From: Nitrososphaerales archaeon
GTDB lineage: Archaea > Thermoproteota > Nitrososphaeria > Nitrososphaerales > CADDZS01
Assembly (NCBI GenBank): GCA_030041355.1
Contig: JASHNZ010000033.1
Location: 1 to 39,806 of the forward strand
Reading direction: 5' to 3'
DNA: 39,806 nucleotides
A program made the translations under genes and the position numbers. Below the pieces are notes generated by a model. It saw only the letters and a list, made by a program, of their open reading frames with translations, did no database searches and was not told the origin of the DNA. This document shows, piece by piece, positions 30,329 through 39,592 of this stretch (its first letter is position 1; each line of letters starts with the position of its first letter).

Positions 30329-31495
30329 ATGCAAATGAATCGGAGCAAAAACGCAGCTTCTCCCAGATCCTTAACTTACAGCTCGGTTGGGGTTGATAGA
30401 TCATCGCGCGAAAGGCTTCGTAATACTATTGGAAGAAATCTAGAAAGGGAGTCAACAAAGTACCAGACTGGGAATCCGATAAGGCTTCCTTTCGGTCTTG
30501 TCTTTTCTTCTTCTCCCAAGTCAGAGATTTTTTTGGATTTTCAAATCGAGGGAGTAGGAACAAAGACTTTGCTTGCAGAGCTGGAGCCATCCGGTTATTC
30601 AACAATAGGCATCGATGGAGTGGCCATGGTTGCCAACGATCTCGTTCGATCAGGCGCAAAACCGCTTTTCGTGAGCGATGCCATACACATAGCAAAGTCA
30701 AGAAGTGAACTCGTTGTCAAAATTGTCTCGGGCATACTCAAGGGGGCAAGCATGTGTGGAGCTGTCCTTTCTGCTGGCGAAACGGGTGACGTACCCGAGA
30801 TACTCCATGAGAAGTCAGGTTCCAAACCCGACTCCGAGCCTTTTGATCTCTTCGTTTCGTGTTGCGGGTTTGGCGACAGACGTCGCCTTATAATGGGCGG
30901 GATAAATGAGGGTGATGAAATAATAGGAATTGAAAGCTCTGGAATTCACTCAAATGGGATCTCCTTGGCGAGAAGAGTTCTATTGCGCGACTGGGGGGGC
31001 AAATACCACTCTGATGAACAGCCGGATGGAATTGATAGACCTTTGATCAGGGAGCTGCTGGAGCCAACTAGAATCTACGCAAATGCGATAAACGAGATTT
31101 CAGGACGTATAGAAATCAAGGCAGCCGTCCACATCACTGGTGATGGCTTTGGCAAGTTTCATCGTCTTTCAGAGTTTAATGAGACAATACCGAACAACCC
31201 TTGGAAGCACAAAAAAGTAGGCTTTGAATTCGAGGATTTAGGCGAGCTGAAACCCATTTTCAAGTTGATCTATGAAACAACGCGGCAGAGCTCTAGTCGC
31301 ATAGCTCTTGAGGAGATGTACCAAACCTTCAACATGGGCTATGGTTTTGCCATAATAGTTAGTCCGGTAGAGCTCGAAAAAAGTCTTGATTTGTTTAATA
31401 AATACTACCCATCAAGAAGGATTGGTCGGGTCACATCTAAAGGGAAGATCGAAATCAAAGGGGTAAGCGAATCCGGAAGACCGGTAATCCTGTGA
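30329..31495 (+). CDS. purM: Phosphoribosylformylglycinamidine cyclo-ligase (AIR synthetase)
   Basis: Closes the imidazole ring, using FGAM and ATP to form AIR. The 388-residue protein from ATG 30329 shows TYSSVGVDRSSRERL, IEGVGTKTLLAE, VAMVANDLVRSGAKPLFVSD (about 99-118), LSAGETGDVPEIL (about 146-158) and ESSGIHSNGISLARR (about 202-216). The last two match the GGETAEMPG and SSGPHSNG boxes of standard PurM in modified form, so this is a divergent member. HITGDGFGKFHRL (about 269-281) is the usual GGG-type region, here changed. Position before purS fits. Confidence 0.9.
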   Translation: MQMNRSKNAASPRSLTYSSVGVDRSSRERLRNTIGRNLERESTKYQTGNPIRLPFGLVFSSSPKSEIFLDFQIEGVGTKTLLAELEPSGYSTIGIDGVAMVANDLVRSGAKPLFVSDAIHIAKSRSELVVKIVSGILKGASMCGAVLSAGETGDVPEILHEKSGSKPDSEPFDLFVSCCGFGDRRRLIMGGINEGDEIIGIESSGIHSNGISLARRVLLRDWGGKYHSDEQPDGIDRPLIRELLEPTRIYANAINEISGRIEIKAAVHITGDGFGKFHRLSEFNETIPNNPWKHKKVGFEFEDLGELKPIFKLIYETTRQSSSRIALEEMYQTFNMGYGFAIIVSPVELEKSLDLFNKYYPSRRIGRVTSKGKIEIKGVSESGRPVIL

Positions 31496-31511
31496 AGTAC
31501 AATAGTATTAG

Positions 31512-31817
31512 TTGAAGAAAAAGGTCGAGTTTGGGAACTTGAAATTCAAGGCGAGAATCGAGGTAATGCTTCGAGGGAGCACGATTGATCCCGCAGCTGA
31601 GACGATCAAGAAGTCGCTCATTGACTTGAATTTTCCAGTCACGGGCACCAAGCTTGCCCAAGTGTACGACCTGACACTTGAAGCAAAGACAAAGAAGGAT
31701 GCGGAAGAGCTTGTTCAATTGATGTGCACCCGTTTGCTTGCGAATCCTGTTAAAGACGAATACAGCTTCGAGGTGGAAGAGGATGGAAATTCAGTATCAA
31801 GCAAGTCAAACTCTTAA
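31512..31817 (+). CDS. purS: FGAM synthase subunit PurS
   Basis: Small subunit that bridges PurL and PurQ in the three-part FGAM synthase. The 101-residue protein starts at TTG 31512; KARIEVMLRGSTIDPAAETI carries the beginning of the fold, and VYDLTLEAKTKKDAEELVQL and CTRLLANPVKDEYSFEVEE complete it. A Ser-rich tail follows. The 3' end overlaps the probable purL start by 35 bp. Confidence 0.9.
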   Translation: MKKKVEFGNLKFKARIEVMLRGSTIDPAAETIKKSLIDLNFPVTGTKLAQVYDLTLEAKTKKDAEELVQLMCTRLLANPVKDEYSFEVEEDGNSVSSKSNS

Positions 31818-34170
31818 TTTCATGAACTTGGACGATAAAGAAGCATTTGCTCTTTGTAAAGAACTCGGAACGCGTCTGAGCCTAACTGAGGCTAAGGCAA
31901 TCCAAACCTATTACAAGAAAATCGGACGCGAGCCGACTGATATAGAATTACAGACTTTCGCACAGACCTGGTCCGAGCATTGTTTTCATAAGATCTTCAA
32001 ATCGGAAATCCAGTTTGGAAAAACTGTCATTGAAGGAATATTCAAGTCCTTTATTCTAAAGGCCACGCAGGAAATCGATACTAACTGGCTCGTTTCCACT
32101 TTTCAAGACAATGCAGGAATAATAAAATTCGATGAAACTTACTCGATTGCCGCCAAAGTAGAAACTCACAATCATCCGAGTGCGATAGATCCTTTCGGCG
32201 GAGCTGCAACAGGAGTTGGTGGCGTCATACGCGATGTGCTTGGAGTGTGGGCAGAGCCCATTTCCAACACTGACGTTTTGTGCTTTGGAAGTTTAGATTT
32301 TCCATACGAAAAATTACCCCCGGGGATCCGCCATCCGAAGTACTTGATGAAAGGGGTGGTTTCCGGTATAGGAGATTACGGAAACAAGATTGGGATTCCA
32401 ACGCTGAATGGGGCTCTGTACTTTGATCCCAGTTTCACAGGGTATTCTCTTGTCTTTTGCGGCTGTGTTGGATTACTGAAGAATAGAAATTACGCACGCT
32501 CAGCAAAAGCTGGAGATGTCTTGGTTATTGCAGGGGCGAGAACCGGGAGAGATGGTATCCACGGGGCCAATTTTGCTTCGGAGGCCATAGGATCAAATCC
32601 AGATGCCCTGCGGCCGGCAGTCCAGATTCCCGATCCTATTGCTGAAGAGAAGTTGAAACGAGCAGTTCTTGAAATTGCCGACAGGCGTCTGGCTTCAGGG
32701 ATTACGGACCTCGGCGGCGGGGGATTGTCATCCGGAGTTTGCGAGGCTGCTCGGAATTTTGACTGCGGGGCCGAGGTAGACATTGCGAGCCTTCCAGTCA
32801 AATATTATGATCTTGAACCGTGGGAAATTTGGATCTCTGAAACGCAGGAGAGGATGCTGCTTATAGTTCCAGAGGCCACATTGGCGAAGGTTCTTTCGGC
32901 GTTTGAGCGTGAGGAAACAGAAGCAAGCGCCTTTGGAAGATTGACAGCAGATAGAAAAATTATTCTCAAAAACAGAGAGGTAAACTTGGGAACATTGGAC
33001 CTAAGTGTTTTGTTTGATCCCCCGCTTTCCAGATTAATTGCAAGACCACCCCAGTCAGAAAAAATCCCTGCTGACATCGCAAAACAGTCAGCGGACAATT
33101 TGGCTTTAGTTCAGAGTCAGTCCAATTATTCTCAGGATCTTCTTGCACTCTTGAAGTCTCCAAACATAGCGAGCAAGGAGAAGATAGTTAGGACGTACGA
33201 TCAAGAGGTAAAAGGTAACACCATTCTAAAGCCCTTTCAATATCCTTTCTCGGGACCGAACGATGCGGCTGTGCTAAAGCCTGTTCCGAATTCTGAACGA
33301 GGCCTAGTAATTTCTTGTGGACTAAATCCAAGATATGGACTAATCGATCCCTACTGGATGGCAGCTTCTGTGATTGATGAGGCGATAAGAAATAACGTTG
33401 CGGTTGGCGGAAGACGCATTGCGCTGCTTGATAATTTCGCGTGGGGCAACCCTGAAAGACCAGAAGTTTTGGGCTCCCTTATCAGGGCAGCCGAAGCCTG
33501 CTATGTAATGGCGAAAGGTTTTGAAACGCCCTTTATTTCGGGTAAGGACAGCCTCTATAACGAAACTCCACTTGGCCAGATCGCACCCACGCTTCTCATA
33601 ACGGCTTTGGGAATTGTTCCGGAAATCTCAAGATGCGTTTCTTCTGACTTCAAAGAGCCGGGAAATTCTATCTATCTTGTAGGCTCAATGAACGCAGAAC
33701 TTGGTGGTTCTGAATATTTCTCGCTAAAGAAAATCACGGGGACCGGAAACGTTCCACATGTGGAACCGGTTTCAGCTTCGGCATTGTATAGAACGCTGAG
33801 CAGAGTTATTGATCAATCTTTTACAAGAGCTTGCCACGATTGCTCTGACGGAGGTCTAGCGGTTGCGTTAGCGGAAATGGCTTTCGGAGGGGGATATGGC
33901 GCTGACGTTAATCTTCCCGCCTTCGTGACTAAAAGCGGGAAACCGCTTGCCACTTTCGAAACGCTCTTCTCTGAAACAAATTCCAGATTCGTCATTGAAA
34001 TTCAAAAAGGTACGGAAGATAAGTTCGAAAAAATGATGAAGGGCTTCCCGTTTAGGAGAATAGGTTCCGTTTTTTCGGGCAGGCTTGTCGTAAGGGACTC
34101 TGCAAAGCGCAGAGTCATCGATCTTCCGGTCGTGGACTGCTACAAATCGTGGCGAAGCACATTTGCTTAA
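31783..34170 (+). CDS. purL: FGAM synthase subunit PurL
   Basis: Synthetase chain of FGAM synthase, using ATP and ammonia from PurQ. ATG 31783 is chosen because GAGGTGG (31770-31776) is a strong ribosome site 6 nt upstream; ATG 31822, just after purS, is an alternative. The 795-residue protein shows TFAQTWSEHCFHK (about 51-63), KVETHNHPSAIDPFGGAATG (about 112-131), LGGGGLSSGVCEAARN, WISETQERMLL and DCSDGGLAVALAEMAFGGGYG (about 685-705). Size agrees with the small archaeal and Bacillus type that needs PurS and PurQ. Confidence 0.93.
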   Translation: MEIQYQASQTLNFMNLDDKEAFALCKELGTRLSLTEAKAIQTYYKKIGREPTDIELQTFAQTWSEHCFHKIFKSEIQFGKTVIEGIFKSFILKATQEIDTNWLVSTFQDNAGIIKFDETYSIAAKVETHNHPSAIDPFGGAATGVGGVIRDVLGVWAEPISNTDVLCFGSLDFPYEKLPPGIRHPKYLMKGVVSGIGDYGNKIGIPTLNGALYFDPSFTGYSLVFCGCVGLLKNRNYARSAKAGDVLVIAGARTGRDGIHGANFASEAIGSNPDALRPAVQIPDPIAEEKLKRAVLEIADRRLASGITDLGGGGLSSGVCEAARNFDCGAEVDIASLPVKYYDLEPWEIWISETQERMLLIVPEATLAKVLSAFEREETEASAFGRLTADRKIILKNREVNLGTLDLSVLFDPPLSRLIARPPQSEKIPADIAKQSADNLALVQSQSNYSQDLLALLKSPNIASKEKIVRTYDQEVKGNTILKPFQYPFSGPNDAAVLKPVPNSERGLVISCGLNPRYGLIDPYWMAASVIDEAIRNNVAVGGRRIALLDNFAWGNPERPEVLGSLIRAAEACYVMAKGFETPFISGKDSLYNETPLGQIAPTLLITALGIVPEISRCVSSDFKEPGNSIYLVGSMNAELGGSEYFSLKKITGTGNVPHVEPVSASALYRTLSRVIDQSFTRACHDCSDGGLAVALAEMAFGGGYGADVNLPAFVTKSGKPLATFETLFSETNSRFVIEIQKGTEDKFEKMMKGFPFRRIGSVFSGRLVVRDSAKRRVIDLPVVDCYKSWRSTFA

Positions 34171-34184
34171 CAGAAGATGAGATC

Positions 34185-34988
34185 ATGCAACGAGAACGAA
34201 TACGAATCTGTATCATGCGGGTCGGTGGAACAAATAGAGATACAGACGCTGCACGCGCGTTTGAGAACTTGGGAGTGAACGTTGAGGTTCTTCACCTGAA
34301 TGATATTCTCCGGCGTAGAAACCTGTTCACATATCAGGGTCTGGTATTCCCGGGCGGTTTCGCCTATGGTGACTATGTGCGCGCAGGAGCCATATGGGGA
34401 AAGAGAATGCTGGCGTTCATCAAGGAGGACCTGAGGAAATTTGCAGAGTCTAAGAAACCAATTTTGGGAATCTGCAATGGATTCCAAGTTCTTGTCGAAG
34501 CAGGTCTGCTTCCTGGTTTTGAATTATTACAAGAAACACAGCAAGTGGCATTAGCTGGCAATGCGTCATCGAAATTCGAATGCAGATGGGTCTATTTGAA
34601 GAAGAATCCTCAGTCGAAATGCATCTTCACAAAGGAAATGCTTGATATCGTCAGATTTCCGGTAGCTCACGCGGAAGGACGATTTATCACAGAGAACCCC
34701 GAGGTCTTGCAAAGACTTGTTGAGGGAGAGCAGGTTGCAATTCAATACGCCACGAAAAATGGTACTCTCTCGAACGGAAGCTATCCATCTAACCCAAATG
34801 GGTCTGCTCTTGACGTAGCGGGAATATGTAATCCAGAGGGGACTATCCTGGGCTTAATGCCTCATCCTGAAGATGCTTTTTTTGGGTATCAAGTTCCTGA
34901 ATGGACTAGGGAACGGAAGATCGAGACTTATGGGGACGGTTTTGGTTTATTCAAGTCGATGGTTGATCACATTGAGATGGCGTTTTAG
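34185..34988 (+). CDS. purQ: FGAM synthase glutaminase subunit PurQ
   Basis: Releases ammonia from glutamine for PurL. Class I glutamine amidotransferase: FPGGFAYGDYVRAGAIW, the nucleophile C97 in LGICNGFQVL and the catalytic His in LMPHPEDAFFGY are visible. RVGGTNRDTDAARAFENLG starts the fold. An in-frame GTG at 34149 would extend it and overlap purL by 22 bp, but ATG 34185 begins where homologues begin. It gives 267 residues. The last gene of the plus-strand operon, its stop overlaps that of folD by 3 bp. Confidence 0.94.
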   Translation: MQRERIRICIMRVGGTNRDTDAARAFENLGVNVEVLHLNDILRRRNLFTYQGLVFPGGFAYGDYVRAGAIWGKRMLAFIKEDLRKFAESKKPILGICNGFQVLVEAGLLPGFELLQETQQVALAGNASSKFECRWVYLKKNPQSKCIFTKEMLDIVRFPVAHAEGRFITENPEVLQRLVEGEQVAIQYATKNGTLSNGSYPSNPNGSALDVAGICNPEGTILGLMPHPEDAFFGYQVPEWTRERKIETYGDGFGLFKSMVDHIEMAF

Positions 34989-35893
34989 AGCTGCGACTGC
35001 AGCTTTGCAGCTATGACTGTATTCTGCACTAGAACAGCCCTGGTCATTGCTCCAACTCCGCCGGTGTTGGGAGTCAAGAAGGAACATATGCCGTTCATTG
35101 ATTTTGTGTCGACGTCGAAGAGCATCTTATTAGCCTGCGTATCCCTTCTCACTCCGACCCCTACAACAACGCATCCTTGCTTTACCATTTCACCCGTCAG
35201 TCTAAATCCTGAACTTCCGTACAACTCCGGAGGCCTGCCGGAAGCAGCGACAACGATATCTGCTTCTTTGATCTTTGAAGACAAGTTCTTTGAATGCGTA
35301 TGATAACAGGTCGCTGTTCCATCCGCATCTTGCATGAGCTTTCGTAAAGGTTCGCTTACGAGAATACTTCGACCGATTATTGCGACGTCCGCGCCACTCA
35401 ATTCGACTTTATAGTATTTCAGCAACAACATTATCCCCTTGGGAGTACAGGGCAAAATCGAATCCTCGAGTAAGTATTCCTTTCTGATCAGCTTACCTAA
35501 TCGAAAAGCTGTGAGACCATCGACATCCTTCATCGGACTCAAAGCCGAAAATACTTGCTCCTCGCTGACCTTTTGATCAAAGGGCATTTGTGGAATAACA
35601 GCATTCACAGACGGATCTTCGTTCAGTTTTGAAATTCTTTCCAGCACTTTTCCAGCGGCATCTTCTCTTGGTAAAGAGCTCAAGTCGGCAACCTCTGAAA
35701 GAATTCCGACATCTTCACAATCCTTTGTTTTCAAGTCCACATAAGTACGCGAAACTGGATCATTTCCAATCAAGAGGGCCACTAATTTAGGAGAGATTTT
35801 TCTCTCTCCCTTCAGACGAACAACATCTTGGGAAATTTTATTCTTCATTGAAGAGACGAGCGGTTCAGCTCGCATCAAGATTGTCTCAGTCAT
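34985..35893 (-). CDS. folD: Methylene-H4folate dehydrogenase / methenyl-H4folate cyclohydrolase
   Basis: Bifunctional folate enzyme that makes 10-formyl-H4folate for PurN. The 302-residue protein contains SRTYVDLKTKDCEDVGI (Tyr and Lys of the active site), PMKDVDGLTAFRLGKL, CTPKGIMLLL and GRSILVSEPLRKLM, the NADP-binding segment with VSEP in place of VGxP. LTPNTGGVGAMTRAVLVQNT closes the protein. Its presence with PurN shows that C1 units for purines come from folate, not methanopterin. It is the distal gene of the minus-strand operon after purN, 31 bp apart. Confidence 0.94.
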   Translation of the reverse strand: MTETILMRAEPLVSSMKNKISQDVVRLKGERKISPKLVALLIGNDPVSRTYVDLKTKDCEDVGILSEVADLSSLPREDAAGKVLERISKLNEDPSVNAVIPQMPFDQKVSEEQVFSALSPMKDVDGLTAFRLGKLIRKEYLLEDSILPCTPKGIMLLLKYYKVELSGADVAIIGRSILVSEPLRKLMQDADGTATCYHTHSKNLSSKIKEADIVVAASGRPPELYGSSGFRLTGEMVKQGCVVVGVGVRRDTQANKMLFDVDTKSMNGICSFLTPNTGGVGAMTRAVLVQNTVIAAKLQSQL

Positions 35894-35924
35894 TCGAAAA
35901 CAAGTCTCTTTGGTTCAATGTCAA

Positions 35925-36665
35925 TTATGATTTTTTCACATAATCGATGTAGAGTTGCTGTCTTCTAGACCACTCGATATCCCAATCGTCGCTGTATCGA
36001 TCCACAAAACACCTTCTGCCAGAATCCGAAATAATTACTCTGCCATCAACGAGCAACTGCAAGGCCTCGGGGTAAGCTAGATGTTCCTGCCCGAGGATTC
36101 TCGATTCCAAGCTGCTAGGGTTGTCTTCCGATAGTATCTCGACTCTCTTTTTCATGATGACAGGCCCTTGGTCGAGAGCAGGCGTAACCAAATGAACAGA
36201 GCAGCCTGAATACTTGGACTTTTGTGCGAGCACAGTTTCATGTACTTTTGCTCCCACCATATTCTTTCCTCCAAATAGCTTCAAGTCGTATGCTGGGTGG
36301 ATGTTGAGCACTTTGTAGGGAAAGTTATCAATGAAACTCTTTGTTAGGATCTGGTCAAACCCAGCCAGAATAATATAATCCGTGTTGAGTGTTTTGCTTA
36401 TCGAGATACACGCGTCATCAAAAGCCAATCTTGCCAGGTCCCTTTTCTCACCGGATTCGAACTTTTTCCCAGCCACTCCTTCGATTTCAAAGACTGCGAT
36501 ATTCGCCGCTTTGGCTTTTTGTATCACGGGTGCACCTATATGATTGCAAACTAATCCATCTATTGTAATATCTTTCAACACACCCAATCGTTGATGATCA
36601 ACAAACGATTGAAAGTTACTGCCTCGTCCCGAAGCAAGAAAAACAATGTGTTTGCTGTCCCCCAA
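35925..36665 (-). CDS. purN: GAR transformylase, formyl-H4folate dependent
   Basis: Transfers a formyl group from 10-formyl-H4folate to glycinamide ribonucleotide. The 246-residue protein starts at TTG 36665 directly after the purD stop. FLASGRGSNFQSFVDHQRLG opens the fold. The catalytic NIHPAYD and LDQGPVIMKKRVEI retain the Asn, His and Asp of GAR transformylase. Between them, FGGKNMVGAKVHETV replaces the usual PGLHTHRQAL. A C-terminal tail of about 40 residues (FVDRYSDDWDIEWSRRQQL) is longer than usual. Divergent but likely active. Confidence 0.9.
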   Translation of the reverse strand: MGDSKHIVFLASGRGSNFQSFVDHQRLGVLKDITIDGLVCNHIGAPVIQKAKAANIAVFEIEGVAGKKFESGEKRDLARLAFDDACISISKTLNTDYIILAGFDQILTKSFIDNFPYKVLNIHPAYDLKLFGGKNMVGAKVHETVLAQKSKYSGCSVHLVTPALDQGPVIMKKRVEILSEDNPSSLESRILGQEHLAYPEALQLLVDGRVIISDSGRRCFVDRYSDDWDIEWSRRQQLYIDYVKKS

Positions 36666-37934
36666 TCAAATTGGCACCGCTCTTCCAATATCGCTCCTGT
36701 GATTTTCTCCCTCCCAAGAAATCAAGCTTACGGCCTTGTAGGCAGAATTGGACGCATCTGCTAAGCTTGCGCCGTAACCTGTTAAACAAAGTACTCGTCC
36801 GCCACTTGTAAGGAAGCGGCCCTTATCCTTCTTTGTGCCCGCATGAAAAATCAGCACATTAGGAATTTTCTCAGCTTCTTCTAAGCCAGTAATTAGTGAT
36901 CCAGACCTGACTCTAGATGGGTACCCGGGAGAGCACATTGAGACGCAACATGAGTGGTTCGGGCTCCACTCTATTCCCTCAGCGCTTGAACTTTCAGTAC
37001 CTTTCTCGCAAATCTCGATTAGCATTTGAAGTAGATCCGAGTTTAGTCTGGGAAGCAGCGCTTGAGTCTCGGGATCGCCTAGTCTGGCATTGAATTCGAG
37101 CACGCGTGGACCTCTTTCTGTTAGCATCAAGCCTGCGTAAAGAAAACCTCTGAACCCAGTTTTTAGAACTGTAGGCCGTACGATTGTTTCCATGACATAG
37201 CCTCTTTCCTTTTCGTCAAAGCCTCTCGCGGGAGAGTACGCACCCATTCCGCCGGTATTGGGACCTCTGTCGCCATTAAGCAATCTCTTATGGTCAGTTG
37301 CTGCTCCAAATGGCAACGCGTTCTTACCATCACAGACCGCAATAAACGATGCTTCAATCCCGAGAAGTTTCTCTTCTATTACAACGCAATTGCCAGAATC
37401 GCCGAACAATCGCTCCGCAAAAATCTCTTTTAGAGCGTCAAGAGTTTCCTGTAAATCAGAGCAAACAAAAACCCCCTTGCCAGCGGCAAGCCCGTCAACT
37501 TTGATAACTACGTTTCCTTCCTTTCGCTGACAATAATCAATAGCAGATTTGTAATCTTTGAATATTTCAAACTCTGCTGTTGGGATCTTGTTCGATTTCA
37601 TGAATTCCTTTGCAAATGCTTTGCTTGTCTCCAAGCGTGCTTGCGCACGGGTAGGACCGAAACAACTTAGTCCTTCGCTCTGCAAGCTATCGACTAGGCC
37701 CAATGCTAGTGGACTCTCTGGTCCTATGACCGTGAAACACTTATTCTCCTTGGCAAATCTGGTCAGAGCTCCTACGTCTGTTGCGCCAATTGCGACGTTG
37801 TATTCTTCTGTTCCTCCGTTTCCAGGAGCGACGTACAACCTATCAAGTAGAGGGCTTTGAAGCAATTTCCAAGCGATAGCGTGTTCCCGTCCGCCTGATC
37901 CTACCAATAGGACATTGACCTTGAGCCGCTGCAT
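36666..37934 (-). CDS. purD: Glycinamide ribonucleotide synthetase
   Basis: Joins glycine to phosphoribosylamine with ATP. The 422-residue ATP-grasp protein starts VNVLLVGSGGREHAIAWKLL and shows GNGGTEEYNVAI, VIGPESPLALGLVDSL, VIKVDGLAAGKGVFVC (about 140-155), PNTGGMGAYSPARG and RLGDPETQALLPRL, all standard. Its ATG overlaps the purF stop by one base (TAATG), giving translational coupling. Confidence 0.95.
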   Translation of the reverse strand: MQRLKVNVLLVGSGGREHAIAWKLLQSPLLDRLYVAPGNGGTEEYNVAIGATDVGALTRFAKENKCFTVIGPESPLALGLVDSLQSEGLSCFGPTRAQARLETSKAFAKEFMKSNKIPTAEFEIFKDYKSAIDYCQRKEGNVVIKVDGLAAGKGVFVCSDLQETLDALKEIFAERLFGDSGNCVVIEEKLLGIEASFIAVCDGKNALPFGAATDHKRLLNGDRGPNTGGMGAYSPARGFDEKERGYVMETIVRPTVLKTGFRGFLYAGLMLTERGPRVLEFNARLGDPETQALLPRLNSDLLQMLIEICEKGTESSSAEGIEWSPNHSCCVSMCSPGYPSRVRSGSLITGLEEAEKIPNVLIFHAGTKKDKGRFLTSGGRVLCLTGYGASLADASNSAYKAVSLISWEGENHRSDIGRAVPI

Positions 37935-39436
37935 TAGAAGTCTCGCTCGTAAACTCTTTTCTCACACGCAGCTGATTTCAACTCTGAAGAGTATTGATTG
38001 CGAATCCTGTCCGCCATTTCTTGGGCCATTCTTGATGGATATTTGCCAGTGACGCAGGCGAGGCAGAGCCGATCCTGTTTGATTCCGATCGACTCTACCA
38101 GGCCCTCTATCGTTTGGAAGTTTACAGAGTCAGCTCCGATCCACTTTGCAATTTGTTCTGGCTCCATTCTCGCACCGATCAGCTCATCGTAAGTCGCCAT
38201 ATCTACGCCGTAAAGACAGGGGTTTGTGATTCTGGGGAAAGTGACAAACAAATCCACCGATTTAGCTCCAGCAGAGTTCAATTTCGCAATGTTAGCTTTT
38301 GAAGTGTCGCCCCTGACTATGCTATCTTCAATGACCGCGAGTCTCTTGCCTCTCACTAAACGAGACACGATGTTCACTTTCTTGTCAATAACATCATCGC
38401 GTTCCTTTTTTCCTGAAATGAAGGCTCTTCGCGTAACATAACGATTTTTTCGAACAGCTCTTTCCCAAGGTATTCCTGTTTCCTCATGCAGTCCATACGC
38501 TGAATCATCTGCCGTTTCTGGCATAGAAAGAATGAGGTCAATTGCTTTCATTTTTTTCTTGTAAGTCCTTGAAAGAGCTCTTGCAAACTCTTCTCTAATT
38601 TTGTACACGGGTTTTCTTGATTCGTTAAGGATCGAGTCCGGTCTCGAAAAATACGCAAACTCAAAGGCGCACATCGCAGGTCTTGATTTCCGTATCTGGG
38701 CTCTTGATATTCTTCCCTTGGAATCGACGCGTACTAGTTCGCCCGGAGAAACATAGTCGTAGTCGGTAATCCCGTTGATGTCAAGAGCAGGAGTTTCTGA
38801 GGCGAAAGCGTACAAATCGTTTTTTCGCCCAAAACAATAGGGCCTTATCCCTCTTACATCTCGAAAGGCATAGAAACTCTCGTCTTGTAAGTCCAGAAGC
38901 ATCGCAGAATATGCACCTTCGACAAGGTCGAAAACTTCTGCAATTGCTCTCTTGTAATCTCCCGAATTTTGTTCGAGAGAAAGCAGGATTTGTTTCGCCA
39001 AGACTTCAGTGTCCGCATCCGTTTTGAATCTTCCAAGCTTTTTCCGAAGCGTCGTGCGGAGTTTATGCGCGTTTACTATGTTTCCATTATAACTAAGTGC
39101 AATTTTTCTGCCACTCGAGGACACTACGAGAGGTTGCTTTCCTCCCTGCAAATGTCTTGACCCAGTTCCGCCGGAGGTCGCATATCTTGCGTTCGAGATT
39201 CCCATTCTGCCTCTGAGAGAAGAAGCCAATTTCTGGACCTCTCTTGGGTCAGTGGGGATGAGGTTCAAGTCCTCTCTCTTGTTAAAGTGTCTGTTCTGTA
39301 GAGTAAGAAAACCATAGGACTGTTGGCCCCTGTGGTTCAGTGAAAGTAGTCCCCAGTACATTTGATGGAAAATGTCTCGTTTTGTCGTGGATATTGCCCC
39401 GAAGATTCCACAAGCCTCAGAAAGATCTTCGCTCAA
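37934..39436 (-). CDS. purF: Amidophosphoribosyltransferase
   Basis: First committed step of purine synthesis: PRPP plus glutamine to phosphoribosylamine. The 500-residue protein starts at TTG 39436. C9 in SEACGIFG would be the N-terminal nucleophile after removal of an eight-residue propeptide. HRGQQSYGF and SNARYATSGG belong to the glutaminase domain, and LAVIEDSIVRGDTSKANIA is the PRPP-binding loop. Cys in MCAFEFAYFSRPDS, NPCLYGVD and LCLACVTGKYP match the four ligands of the [4Fe-4S] form known from Bacillus. It is the first gene of the minus-strand operon. Confidence 0.95.
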   Translation of the reverse strand: MSEDLSEACGIFGAISTTKRDIFHQMYWGLLSLNHRGQQSYGFLTLQNRHFNKREDLNLIPTDPREVQKLASSLRGRMGISNARYATSGGTGSRHLQGGKQPLVVSSSGRKIALSYNGNIVNAHKLRTTLRKKLGRFKTDADTEVLAKQILLSLEQNSGDYKRAIAEVFDLVEGAYSAMLLDLQDESFYAFRDVRGIRPYCFGRKNDLYAFASETPALDINGITDYDYVSPGELVRVDSKGRISRAQIRKSRPAMCAFEFAYFSRPDSILNESRKPVYKIREEFARALSRTYKKKMKAIDLILSMPETADDSAYGLHEETGIPWERAVRKNRYVTRRAFISGKKERDDVIDKKVNIVSRLVRGKRLAVIEDSIVRGDTSKANIAKLNSAGAKSVDLFVTFPRITNPCLYGVDMATYDELIGARMEPEQIAKWIGADSVNFQTIEGLVESIGIKQDRLCLACVTGKYPSRMAQEMADRIRNQYSSELKSAACEKRVYERDF

Positions 39437-39592
39437 AAATCCAGCCCCAAATTTCAGAAAATGCTAGCACGAACTGCGACGAAGTGTCAATGAAGATTCA
39501 GTCCATATGTCCCATTTATGAGATTATGCAAAATGAAAAACTCCAAAGAGATAAATCTGTTCCAATCAACTTAAGCAATTGGCAAAATAAGT

